Shown piece after piece: positions 1 through 8,065 of a DNA stretch of 64,000 bases (its first letter is position 1; each line of letters starts with the position of its first letter). The stretch covers positions 682,001 through 746,000 of the forward strand of contig NZ_FRBL01000001.1 in NCBI RefSeq assembly GCF_900142605.1, given 5' to 3'. A program made the position numbers and the translations under genes. This DNA comes from Chitinophaga jiangningensis (GTDB lineage: Bacteria > Bacteroidota > Bacteroidia > Chitinophagales > Chitinophagaceae). Below the pieces are notes generated by a model. It was not told where the DNA came from. It saw nothing but the letters and a program-made list of their open reading frames with translations, and searched no databases.

Positions 1-937
1 TTTTCTTCTCAGTGGTCAGGTAGGCTGTCGCGTTATACAAGTGCTGCCCACCCATACCATTTGGCCACCAGAGCAATGGTGACGCCACATCAAAGCTGGC
101 TTCACAGGTAGTATCCCCTGCGTTCAATATCAGCTCCTTACTCACCCGCTTAGTGAGTACCTCGCGATGTTGAATATCCAGCGAAGGCGTCAGGAAATAT
201 TTCCCCGGAGTGGTAACGGAAAGCTGCGTTTTCATGGTCACATGCGCTTTATTCCCATCCAGGGTAGTGATATAGTTTACATTGCGGATAACAGCGCCGC
301 TCCACGCACGTAATATCACCGGCCGCCACACACCGCTGGTCACCAGCCGTGGTCCCCAATCCCATCCATAATGATACGGTGCTTTACGAGCGTATACACT
401 CAAAGGAATATCGCTGGCATCGTTGCCGGCAGGGTAAATTACGCTGTCGCGCAGAAAACGGGGCATATCATGTTTGATCGGACTTTCGAACTTAATCAGC
501 AGTGTATTTTTCCCCACTTTCAGGTGCTTCTTCACATCTGCTGACCAGGAACGAAACATGTTATTGGTCACCAATACATCTTTGTTATTTACGGAAACTT
601 CCGCATAGGTATCCAGGCCCAGAAATTCCAGCTCTACTACATCCTGCTTCAGCTGTGCTGCCGACACCTCGAAAGTACATTTGTACCACCAGTCTTTTTT
701 ATCCACCCATTGCACGGCTTTTTCATTCATGCCTTTGAATGGGTCGGGGATAAGATGATGTGCCAACAGGTCAGTATGCACAGTACCCGGCACGGTGGCG
801 CTGCGCCAGATCCGTTCATCCGGGCGACCAAATTCCCATCCACTCTTCAGCGTATCTACCTGTGAGTAAATCGATTTAGTAAAAAAGGATAAAAAAAAGA
901 TCACCAGCAAAAAGCGACCCATCAGCTTTAATTTCAT
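1..937 (-). CDS. Beta-mannosidase, glycoside hydrolase family 2 (5' part only)
   Basis: The reading frame begins at the ATG at 937 and stays open to the window edge, so only about 312 N-terminal residues are present. A hydrophobic signal peptide (MGRFLLVIFFLSFFTK) ends near residue 25, which suggests export to the periplasm. The mature part begins WEFGRPDERIWRSATVPG and continues with the sugar-binding beta-sandwich typical of GH2 mannosidases; the family motif LLWWPNGMG lies close to the truncated end. Such enzymes release mannose from the non-reducing end of beta-mannosides. The catalytic glutamates would lie in the missing part, so activity cannot be judged. It is divergent from the small gene at 1018. 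Family assignment is strong; exact substrate is inferred. Confidence 0.85.
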   Translation of the reverse strand, partial: MKLKLMGRFLLVIFFLSFFTKSIYSQVDTLKSGWEFGRPDERIWRSATVPGTVHTDLLAHHLIPDPFKGMNEKAVQWVDKKDWWYKCTFEVSAAQLKQDVVELEFLGLDTYAEVSVNNKDVLVTNNMFRSWSADVKKHLKVGKNTLLIKFESPIKHDMPRFLRDSVIYPAGNDASDIPLSVYARKAPYHYGWDWGPRLVTSGVWRPVILRAWSGAVIRNVNYITTLDGNKAHVTMKTQLSVTTPGKYFLTPSLDIQHREVLTKRVSKELILNAGDTTCEASFDVASPLLWWPNGMGGQHLYNATAYLTTEKK

Positions 938-1017
938 AACCAGATGATGATTTGAGTAGGCATCAAAAATAACAATCTCAGGGGAAATGAGAATAATAGT
1001 TTTACGATCTTTACGGT

Positions 1018-1188
1018 ATGAAAAGTATGTGGCAGCAAATATTGCGTTATTTCTATATAGGCAAAAAAGATCCTAATGCGCCTAAAACCCGGTATGTGGC
1101 GATGATGCACGGCATGAACCGGATTAGCATCATTGTGTTTTTTATTGCGGTGATTATTGTGATTTACCGGTTGATCAGGAGACATTAA
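1018..1188 (+). CDS. Small one-helix membrane protein, DUF6728-like
   Basis: A 56-residue frame begins at the ATG at 1018 and ends TAA at 1188. It starts MKSMWQQILRYFYIGKKDP, passes through a basic amphipathic stretch, and ends with one strongly hydrophobic helix (ISIIVFFIAVIIVIYRLI) followed by RRH. The layout matches a short family common in Bacteroidota (DUF6728, recalled from memory). Function is unknown. It is divergent from the mannosidase gene and convergent with lpxB, with a double palindrome 12 bases after its stop. An antisense frame over the same bases looks like a shadow because it has no family features. Confidence 0.65.
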   Translation: MKSMWQQILRYFYIGKKDPNAPKTRYVAMMHGMNRISIIVFFIAVIIVIYRLIRRH

Positions 1189-1199
1189 TTCTTTTAAAG

Positions 1200-1277
1200 G
1201 CATAGTTTTCCCGTCCACCGGAGGTGGACGGGAAAACTATGCAACCAGGCCCGGACCATTGGTCCGGGCCTGGTTGC
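1200..1277. repeat. Two chained perfect palindromes between convergent genes
   Basis: Palindrome 1 (1200-1242) has two 20-base arms around the loop GGA. Palindrome 2 (1241-1277) has 17-18-base arms around a 1-3 base loop. They share the bases GC at 1241-1242. Neither is followed by a clear T-run, but the position between convergent genes fits a bidirectional terminator. The arms have different sequences, so this is not a duplicated unit. It belongs to the palindrome series seen at eight other places in this window. Confidence 0.9.
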
Positions 1278-1369
1278 AAGGAAATAATTTTCGAGCGTAA
1301 TTGTAAATCACCTCCGCAGCGCGGTGGATGGATAGTCTCCGCGAATAGAGGTCGATGGAAGGTCCGCTC

Positions 1370-2473
1370 CTATCCGCGGGCAAAATCATATATCATTTCC
1401 GCAGCAAGTCGGCTTGCATCTTTTTCTCCCAGCTTATGCCAAAGGGCCGCATAATCTGCAGCCAGTTCCTGGCGGCGGGTTTCGTTTTTCAGCAGGGCCG
1501 ATAGCTCTTTCAGCAGGTTCGCTTCCGTGAGGTCGTTTTGAATCAATTCCTTCACCACCAGCTTATCCATTACCAGGTTTACCAGGGAGATGTATTTTAC
1601 CCTGATGAGATTTTTTGCCAGGATATAAGACACCGGATTCCCTTTGTAGCAAACGATTTCAGGCACACCAAACAACGCCGTTTCCAGGGTGGCGGTACCT
1701 GAAGTAACCAGTGCAGCCGTTGCCTGTCGCAGCAAAGGATAGGTTTTTCCTTTTACTTTTGATACGTTGGGGTGCTGCCCAATGAGGCTTTCCAGGAAGT
1801 CATCATCCAGGCTGGGTGCCTGGGCTACTACAAACTGGTATTCAGGGAAATGCTTTGCCATGGTGAGCATAATAGGCAATTTTACACTGACCTCCTGTTT
1901 GCGGCTGCCTGGCAGCACGGCAATGATCGGTTTATCGGCAATCGGGGCATCGGCGGGCCTGGCTTTCTCCGCTTTAATCACCTCTACCAGGGGATGGCCT
2001 ACATATTCTACCTCGTAGTTCCATTTATGGTAAAAATCCTGCTCAAACGGCAGGATACAAAGCATTTTATCTACCGTACGTTTGATCTTTTTAACCCTGT
2101 TTTCTTTCCAGGCCCATACCTGCGGAGAGATGTAATACACCACTTTATAACCTTGCGCTTTAGCCCATTCAGCGATACGCATGTTAAATCCGGGATAATC
2201 CACCAGGATGAGCACATCGGGCTTAAAAGCGCTGATATCTTTTTTGCAAGTGTCTATATTACGAAGGATGGTACGGAGGTTCATCAGTACTTCCACAAAT
2301 CCCATAAAGGCCAGCTCTTTGTAGTGCTTTACCACATTTACACCTGCTGCCTCCATCAGGTCGCCGCCCCAGCCGCGTATATCCGCTGAGGTATCCTGCT
2401 GTTTCAACTGTTTTATCAGGTTACTTCCGTGCAGGTCACCTGATGCCTCTCCCGCAATAATGTAATATTTCAA
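1370..2473 (-). CDS. lpxB: Lipid-A-disaccharide synthase
   Basis: A 367-residue GT19-family glycosyltransferase that joins UDP-2,3-diacylglucosamine to lipid X to form the lipid A disaccharide on the inner face of the cytoplasmic membrane. The N-terminus MKYYIIAGEASGDLHG is the family signature, and length is normal. The start is TTG: no in-frame ATG exists between it and the upstream stop codon, and the family signature begins exactly there. It follows the small membrane protein gene by 19 bases and lies downstream of surE, so the three probably form one operon transcribed leftwards. Assignment is secure; a low-efficiency start may tune expression, which is inference. Confidence 0.96.
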   Translation of the reverse strand: MKYYIIAGEASGDLHGSNLIKQLKQQDTSADIRGWGGDLMEAAGVNVVKHYKELAFMGFVEVLMNLRTILRNIDTCKKDISAFKPDVLILVDYPGFNMRIAEWAKAQGYKVVYYISPQVWAWKENRVKKIKRTVDKMLCILPFEQDFYHKWNYEVEYVGHPLVEVIKAEKARPADAPIADKPIIAVLPGSRKQEVSVKLPIMLTMAKHFPEYQFVVAQAPSLDDDFLESLIGQHPNVSKVKGKTYPLLRQATAALVTSGTATLETALFGVPEIVCYKGNPVSYILAKNLIRVKYISLVNLVMDKLVVKELIQNDLTEANLLKELSALLKNETRRQELAADYAALWHKLGEKDASRLAAEMIYDFARG

Positions 2474-2492
2474 ATTCCGTAGCTGTTAATAA

Positions 2493-2792
2493 TTATCTGA
2501 TAATTTTCATGAGCAGTATCGCGATAGCGTACAGCATGGTTACCAGGAAAATTCCTTTCGCTGTCAAATCGCGCCTGTTGCGGGTGTAAAGATAAAACAC
2601 CAGGCCGTTTAATAACAGGCAGATACTGGTTAATTTAGGGATCAGGCGGTAATTTCCTTTCAGTTGCCCCAGAAACTGGGTAAACTCTATGTTGGAAGGT
2701 CGTACTGCCACCAGATAGTACAGGAAGAACGCCAGGATAGGTGTTACAAATCCCAGCAAAATTCCCAAGGGTAAATTGTCTTTCTTTAACAT
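2493..2792 (-). CDS. Small three-helix membrane protein between surE and lpxB
   Basis: A 99-residue protein without a recognised domain. After a short polar start (MLKKDNLPLG) it shows three hydrophobic segments at about residues 10-28, 53-68 and 78-96, and a basic loop (YTRNRRDLTAKG). It starts 43 bases after surE ends and stops 19 bases before lpxB, so co-transcription is likely. A membrane location fits a helper role in envelope lipid synthesis, but only position suggests this; no catalytic motif is seen. Confidence 0.75.
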   Translation of the reverse strand: MLKKDNLPLGILLGFVTPILAFFLYYLVAVRPSNIEFTQFLGQLKGNYRLIPKLTSICLLLNGLVFYLYTRNRRDLTAKGIFLVTMLYAIAILLMKIIR

Positions 2793-2835
2793 AACATGAT
2801 TGTGATGGCGATAGGACGGGTAACTGTACGCAGTG

Positions 2836-3618
2836 TTACTTCAGATCTTTCCACTCTTCTTCCAGTTGTTGCTTCAGTTTGTAGTTGGTCAGATCAAACT
2901 GCACCGGTACTAAAGATGCGTAACCGTTTTCCAATGCCCAAACGTCAGTATCATCGCCTGTATCGCGGTTTTTAAATTCGCCTGTCAGCCAGTAATATTT
3001 CTTTCCGTGCGGATCTCTTCTTTCGTCAAATTCCTCTACCCATTTGGCATCTGCCTGCCGGCAGATTTTGATTCCCCTGAAATTCTTTTCTTCTACTATC
3101 GGGATATTCACGTTAAACAGTGTGCCTACCGGCAGTTCGGATGATAGCATCCGTTCTGCCACTTCCCGCGCTACTTTCGCAGGAAGAGAGAAATCTGCGG
3201 TATAATCATATTCCAGGAAAGAAAATCCCGCGGAGGGGATACCTTCTATAGCAGCTTCCATGGCGGCGGACATGGTACCGGAGTAAATCACATTGATGGA
3301 ATGGTTGGCACCATGGTTAATTCCACTCACACAAAGATCCGGCTTGCGGCCTCCCAGTATCTTATCCCTGGCCAGCTTTACGCAGTCTACCGGCGTGCCG
3401 GAGCACTGCCAGGCCTCGATATCTTCAAAAATATCCACCTGGTTCAACCGTAAGGGAACCCCGATCGTGATAGCATGCCCCATGCCCGACTGCGGGCTGT
3501 CCGGCGCTACCACCACTACTCTTCCCAGCGGCCTCACGGCCTCTATCAATGCACGAATACCCGGCGAAGTAATACCATCATCATTCGTAACCAAGATCAA
3601 CTTTTCCTTTACTGCCAT
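2836..3618 (-). CDS. surE: 5'/3'-nucleotidase SurE
   Basis: A 260-residue nucleoside monophosphate phosphatase. The metal-binding motif TNDDG occupies residues 11-15, and the family motifs SGMGHA, GTPVDC and SGINHGAN follow in the expected order. The start chosen is the ATG at 3618, giving MAVKEKLILVTNDDG. A longer frame exists only from a TTG at 3645, and a GGAGAAAG stretch lies between the two. First gene of the likely surE-membrane protein-lpxB operon. Usually cytoplasmic and linked to nucleotide salvage or stress survival. Confidence 0.96.
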   Translation of the reverse strand: MAVKEKLILVTNDDGITSPGIRALIEAVRPLGRVVVVAPDSPQSGMGHAITIGVPLRLNQVDIFEDIEAWQCSGTPVDCVKLARDKILGGRKPDLCVSGINHGANHSINVIYSGTMSAAMEAAIEGIPSAGFSFLEYDYTADFSLPAKVAREVAERMLSSELPVGTLFNVNIPIVEEKNFRGIKICRQADAKWVEEFDERRDPHGKKYYWLTGEFKNRDTGDDTDVWALENGYASLVPVQFDLTNYKLKQQLEEEWKDLK

Positions 3619-3701
3619 AGTTCGGATTTTTTCTTTCTCCAACAAATTTAAGCTCTCTCCTACACATTTCGCTTTAAAAGAATGTGAAATATATAATCTT
3701 T

Positions 3702-4478
3702 CTACAAATCTGATTTCATCATCTTCCTGAAAACGACATATACGGCGAGACAGATATAGGCCAGCACTGCTATGAAATACACATATGGCTCATATACTTC
3801 CTTAGAAATCATTTTGCCAAACAACGGTACCGGCAACAGCTCATCACCCGCCTGCAAAGGCAACAGGCCGCCTATTCGTCCAAAACGACGGGTGAGTAAA
3901 GCCGACACCACATTATCTATCATCATGCTGTAGGCCAAAAAGATGACGATGGCAATACCGGCGCGCTTCAGCAAAACTGCTATCAGCAAGGCTATGGCAA
4001 GTGCAACCAGTACCTGCAGGAAATAATATACGATATAACGGTAATCCTCAAAAGAAACACTGGTATCTCCATAACTTAAACCCACTATAATGCCCGTTAA
4101 AGTAGATACCACCAATGCCAGTACAGAAAGGGCCACAAGCCAGAACAGCTTTGCATACACGAATTCCCGCCTGTCCCAGCCATCGATGATATTCTGGCGA
4201 TTAGTGCGGAATGTATATTCGTTGGTGGTAAGTATAATGAGTAAAATCGCGAACAGCCCGGAAGTATAGGAAGAGATGCTGGCCACACTCAGCCAGATAT
4301 CCGGGAAGCTGAAAGGCTGCCCCATGAGCTGCGTGGCTTTTTTCAGGTCACCATTACTGAAGAGATTGGCCATAAAGAAGTTGGCGGCAACAGGGATAAT
4401 AACGGCCAGGAGCAGCATCACCCAAAAGGTGCGATAGGTGCGCACTTTGAGCCATTCGGTCCAAATTATATTTTTCAT
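3702..4478 (-). CDS. ABC-2 type transporter permease
   Basis: A 258-residue integral membrane protein with about six hydrophobic helices, starting MKNIIWTEWLKVRTYRTFW. This cytoplasmic amphipathic start before the first helix is typical of ABC-2 permeases. The ATG at 4478 overlaps the stop of the ATPase gene in an ATGA arrangement, which points to coupled translation; a longer in-frame start would run into the ATPase gene. Together with the ATPase it should form an exporter, possibly for a lipid, peptide or antibiotic. Substrate cannot be read from the sequence. Confidence 0.88.
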   Translation of the reverse strand: MKNIIWTEWLKVRTYRTFWVMLLLAVIIPVAANFFMANLFSNGDLKKATQLMGQPFSFPDIWLSVASISSYTSGLFAILLIILTTNEYTFRTNRQNIIDGWDRREFVYAKLFWLVALSVLALVVSTLTGIIVGLSYGDTSVSFEDYRYIVYYFLQVLVALAIALLIAVLLKRAGIAIVIFLAYSMMIDNVVSALLTRRFGRIGGLLPLQAGDELLPVPLFGKMISKEVYEPYVYFIAVLAYICLAVYVVFRKMMKSDL

Positions 4479-5371
4479 GAGTTTGAGGTATGGGTCAGTT
4501 CCAGGAATGCTTTTTCGAGGCTCTTTTTGCGCAATTGCAGTTGGCTCAGCCAGATACCGTTGTTGGCACACCATCCATTGATGGCTGCGGTATCAGGGTA
4601 CGAATCAAAAGTGGCGATCACACTGCTGCCGCTTATTACAGCGCTGTTGCAGCCGGGATAGCGTAACATCAGTGCCGACAGTGCCTGATTATCAGCAGCG
4701 GACAGTTCTACGAAATCATTGCGCTGTATCACTTCGGTTACCGCACCGGAAAGCAGTAGTTGTCCGCGCTGGAGAATCGCCACATGCGTACAAACTTTTT
4801 CTACTTCATCGAGCAGGTGGCTGGCCAGGATGATCGTTTTGCCGGATCGCGCCAGGTCATGAATGATACCGCGCACTTCCGCGATGCCGGAAGGATCGAG
4901 TCCGTTGGTAGGCTCATCAAGGATAAGCACATCCGGGTCGCCCAGCAGCACTGCTGCCAGTGCGAGGCGCTGTTTCATACCCAGCGAATAGGTTTTGAAC
5001 GCCGCATCCCTGCGGGCATACAATCCACAAACTTTGAGTACCCGCTCGATATCGTCGGCTCCTCTGCGCTTGATGCTGGCAGAGATTTCCAGGTTTTTCC
5101 AGCCACTGAGGTAGTGGTAGAAATTAGGCGTTTCCAGGAGGGTACCGATGCTGCGGCGCTGCATGGCATTACCGGGTTTTCCGAAAAGCTGGAATGAACC
5201 GCTGTCGGCTTTCAGCACATCAGTAACAATGCCCAGCAGCGTAGTTTTTCCGCTGCCATTAGGGCCTAAAATACCAAAGACGCTGCCAGGAGGAACATCG
5301 AAAGTAACACCTGACAGCGCCTGTACGGCACCATACCTTTTGGAGATGCCTTGAAGGGATAGTATTGACAT
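4475..5371 (-). CDS. ABC transporter ATP-binding protein
   Basis: A 298-residue ATPase. Walker A GPNGSGKT is at residues 36-43, the ABC signature variant SLGMKQR at 129-135 and Walker B VLILDEP at 148-154, followed by the D-loop GLDP and the switch histidine in LASHLLDEV. The C-terminal 80 residues form the accessory domain common in CcmA/NatA-type export ATPases. It lies seven bases after fadN on the same strand and overlaps its permease, so the pair may be co-transcribed with fadN or have its own promoter inside that gene. Confidence 0.93.
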   Translation of the reverse strand: MSILSLQGISKRYGAVQALSGVTFDVPPGSVFGILGPNGSGKTTLLGIVTDVLKADSGSFQLFGKPGNAMQRRSIGTLLETPNFYHYLSGWKNLEISASIKRRGADDIERVLKVCGLYARRDAAFKTYSLGMKQRLALAAVLLGDPDVLILDEPTNGLDPSGIAEVRGIIHDLARSGKTIILASHLLDEVEKVCTHVAILQRGQLLLSGAVTEVIQRNDFVELSAADNQALSALMLRYPGCNSAVISGSSVIATFDSYPDTAAINGWCANNGIWLSQLQLRKKSLEKAFLELTHTSNS

Positions 5372-5378
5372 TGGCTAA

Positions 5379-7778
5379 TTAATTCCTGATAGGTTTACCT
5401 GTTTTAATTACACTTTGTAATCTTTCCAGGGTTTTGCGTTCACCGCATAGACTGAGGAATGCTTCGCGCTCCAGGTCGAGCAGGTATTGCTCGCTCACCA
5501 GCGTTGGCTCGGTGAGGTCTCCTCCGCACATTACATACGCCAGTTTCTGGGCTACTTTTTCATCATGCTCGGAAATATAGTTACCAAACTTCATGGCATA
5601 GATACCGGCCAGCAGGGCGCCGAGTGCACTGCGCCCCATCACCTTCACATCTGTTCTTTCTACGGGGCGGGTATAACCTTCGTCTGCGAGGGCGATTACG
5701 CTGCGTTTCGCATCGGCGATGAGGCGGCTTGGGTTCATGGTAATTTCATCATGACCTTTGCGGAGCACACCCATGTCAAAGCCTTCGAAGCCGGAAGTGG
5801 CTACTTTGGCAGTGGCTACGGTCATGAAATAATCTTTCAGCGGCTCTTCTTCAATGCGGCCTTCCTTAAATTCGTTGCTGGCCCGCAACGCCATTTCTTT
5901 GGTACCTCCACCGCCAGGAATCAGGCCCACGCCCAGTTCCACAAGGCCGATATATGTTTCGGCAGCAGCCTGCACTTTATCCGCGTGTAATGCCATTTCG
6001 CAACCACCACCCAGTGTAAGCGCATGTGGCGCTACCACCACGGGAATGCTGGAATAACGTAAACGCATAGTGGAACGCTGGAACAAGCGTACTGCCATAT
6101 CCAGTTCGTCATACTCCTGCTCTGCGGCCATCATGAAGATCATCCCCACGTTGGCACCGGCAGAAAAATTCGCACCATCATTAGCTACTACAAGGCCACG
6201 GAAGTCTTTCTCCGCGCGGTCCACCGCTTTATTGAGCCCTTCGAGCACTTCGCCACCGATAGTATTCATTTTAGTTTGCCAGTCGAAACATACCACACCG
6301 TCGCCGATGTCAATCAGTCTGCTGGCGCTGTTTTTCCAGATCACATTGCTGCCATAGTTTTCCAGGATAATGAAGGAACCTTCACCGGGTAATGCTTTAT
6401 AATCCTGCGATGCAATATCATAGTAGTATTTTTTGCCGTTTTCCACTTTGTAGAAGCTCTTGAAACCTTTCGCCAGCATATCTTTCACCCACTGCGCTAC
6501 GGTAAGTCCTTTTTCTTCTACCTTTTTGGCGTAGGCCTCCACACCGAGCAGGTCCCAGCTTTCGAAAGGACCGATTTCCCAGCCGAAGCCGGCTTTCATC
6601 GCATCGTCTACTTTGTAGAGGTCATCCGCAATTTCAGGGATGCGGTGTGATACGTAGGAGAAGAGATAAGCATGGAACTGCTGATAGAACTCACCGGCTT
6701 TATCTGTGGAACCGGCCAGTATTTTCAGTCGCTGCTTGAGATCCTCCACGGGTTTGGCTGCATCAATGCTGCTGAAGCGGGCTTTTTGTTTAGGCCCGTA
6801 CTCCATGGTTTGCAGGTTGAGGGTAAGGATCTCCTTTCCGTTCGCCCCTGTCGTCTTCTTATAAAAACCCTGACCTGTTTTATCTCCCAGCCAGTTGTTT
6901 TCTACTACTTTTTGCAGGAAATCAGGAATTTTGAAGATCGCAATAGCTTCGTCATTCGGGCAGTTTTCCAGCACTCCTTTCGCCACTTTCACGAGGGTAT
7001 CAATACCCACTACGTCTGCTGTACGGAAGGTAGCCGATTTGGGGCGGCCAATCACCGGACCGGTGAGTGCATCAATTTCATCGATGCCGAGGCCCATTTC
7101 CTGCATGATGTGGAAGATGGCCATGATGGAGTACACCCCTACGCGGTTGGCGATAAAGGCGGGTGTATCCTTACAGAGCACGGTGGTTTTACCGAGATAC
7201 AGGTCACCATATTCCATCAGGAAATCGACAACCGCAGGATCCGTATGCGGTGTAGGAATTATTTCGAGCAGGCGCAGGTAGCGCGGCGGATTGAAGAAGT
7301 GACTGCCACAGAAGTTTTTCTGAAAATCTTCGCTGCGGCCTTCCGCCATCAGGTGAATGGGAATACCCGAAGTATTGGAGGTAACCAGGGTGCCTGGTTT
7401 ACGGAATTGCTCCACCTGATCAAATACTATTTTTTTCACGGCCAGGTTTTCTACCACCACTTCAATGATCCAGTCTACCTCCGCGATCTTTTTCATATCA
7501 TCGGTGAAATTGCCTGTTTTGATGAGTTTTACTACATCTTTCGTAAAAACAGGAGAGGGATTTGACTTAACAGCAGCCTGGAGAGCGTCGTTCACAATCC
7601 GGTTCTTCACTGCAGGACTATCCAATGTGAGGTTTTTCTTCTTTTCTGCGTCGTTCAGTTCTTTTGGTGCGATATCAAGCAGCAGTACCTGAACTCCAAT
7701 GCCTGCAAAGTGACAGGCAATTCTTGATCCCATAACCCCGGAGCCTAGTACGGCTACTTTATTGATATGTCTTTGCAT
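5379..7778 (-). CDS. fadN: 3-Hydroxyacyl-CoA dehydrogenase / enoyl-CoA hydratase (FadN type)
   Basis: A 799-residue bifunctional beta-oxidation enzyme. The NAD-binding motif GSGVMGSRIA is near residues 12-21, followed by the dehydrogenase domains. The enoyl-CoA hydratase (crotonase) domain is C-terminal, with oxyanion motif FSAGANVG and both expected catalytic glutamates, in GGGCEMALHAD and in GLVELGVGLIPGGGGT. This domain order is opposite to E. coli FadB/FadJ and matches Bacillus FadN. It would convert 2-enoyl-CoA to 3-ketoacyl-CoA. A matching thiolase is not adjacent; one lies about 50 kb away at 57781. Confidence 0.93.
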   Translation of the reverse strand: MQRHINKVAVLGSGVMGSRIACHFAGIGVQVLLLDIAPKELNDAEKKKNLTLDSPAVKNRIVNDALQAAVKSNPSPVFTKDVVKLIKTGNFTDDMKKIAEVDWIIEVVVENLAVKKIVFDQVEQFRKPGTLVTSNTSGIPIHLMAEGRSEDFQKNFCGSHFFNPPRYLRLLEIIPTPHTDPAVVDFLMEYGDLYLGKTTVLCKDTPAFIANRVGVYSIMAIFHIMQEMGLGIDEIDALTGPVIGRPKSATFRTADVVGIDTLVKVAKGVLENCPNDEAIAIFKIPDFLQKVVENNWLGDKTGQGFYKKTTGANGKEILTLNLQTMEYGPKQKARFSSIDAAKPVEDLKQRLKILAGSTDKAGEFYQQFHAYLFSYVSHRIPEIADDLYKVDDAMKAGFGWEIGPFESWDLLGVEAYAKKVEEKGLTVAQWVKDMLAKGFKSFYKVENGKKYYYDIASQDYKALPGEGSFIILENYGSNVIWKNSASRLIDIGDGVVCFDWQTKMNTIGGEVLEGLNKAVDRAEKDFRGLVVANDGANFSAGANVGMIFMMAAEQEYDELDMAVRLFQRSTMRLRYSSIPVVVAPHALTLGGGCEMALHADKVQAAAETYIGLVELGVGLIPGGGGTKEMALRASNEFKEGRIEEEPLKDYFMTVATAKVATSGFEGFDMGVLRKGHDEITMNPSRLIADAKRSVIALADEGYTRPVERTDVKVMGRSALGALLAGIYAMKFGNYISEHDEKVAQKLAYVMCGGDLTEPTLVSEQYLLDLEREAFLSLCGERKTLERLQSVIKTGKPIRN

Positions 7779-7886
7779 ATTACGTCCAGCTTTAATCTGT
7801 TAGTGAATACAATCAATATTTTTAGATTCCTGAATTTAGGATTTTTTGGGGTTTAAAAGTCAGTGGGAATGTTAAAGTTCGGGTTT

Positions 7887-8002
7887 CCAGTTCCTCTCGT
7901 CTGCCTTCGGCAGACGAGAGGAACTGGGCTTGGGTGCCGCCGGCGGCGGCATCCAAGCAGCATCCCGGATTGCGGCCCACCGCAGGTGGGCCGCAATCCG
8001 GG
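7887..8002. repeat. Three consecutive palindromes between metG and fadN
   Basis: Palindrome 1 (7887-7927) has 19-base arms and loop TTC. Palindrome 2 (7928-7958) has 14-base arms with one mismatch that would be a G-U pair in RNA, loop GGC. Palindrome 3 (7964-8002) has 18-base arms and loop GCA. All three arms differ in sequence. The first two abut directly. They lie downstream of a normal metG terminator, so they are additional to it. Confidence 0.9.
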
Positions 8003-8005
8003 GGA

Positions 8006-8037
8006 ATAAAAAAAGTCCCGCCATAAAGGCAGGACTT
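8006..8037 (-). terminator. Rho-independent terminator of metG
   Basis: Ten-base arms (8013-8022 and 8028-8037, one mismatch) enclose a five-base loop. On the minus strand the hairpin runs straight into seven T residues. It lies 29 bases after the metG stop codon. Confidence 0.85.
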
Positions 8038-8065
8038 AAACTATTTATCACTTGAAAAGTTGAAC

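Noticed and set aside
934..1218. 94-residue minus-strand frame at the left end
   Set aside because: It lies opposite the better-supported 56-residue gene at 1018, overlaps a palindrome at its start and shows no protein family features.
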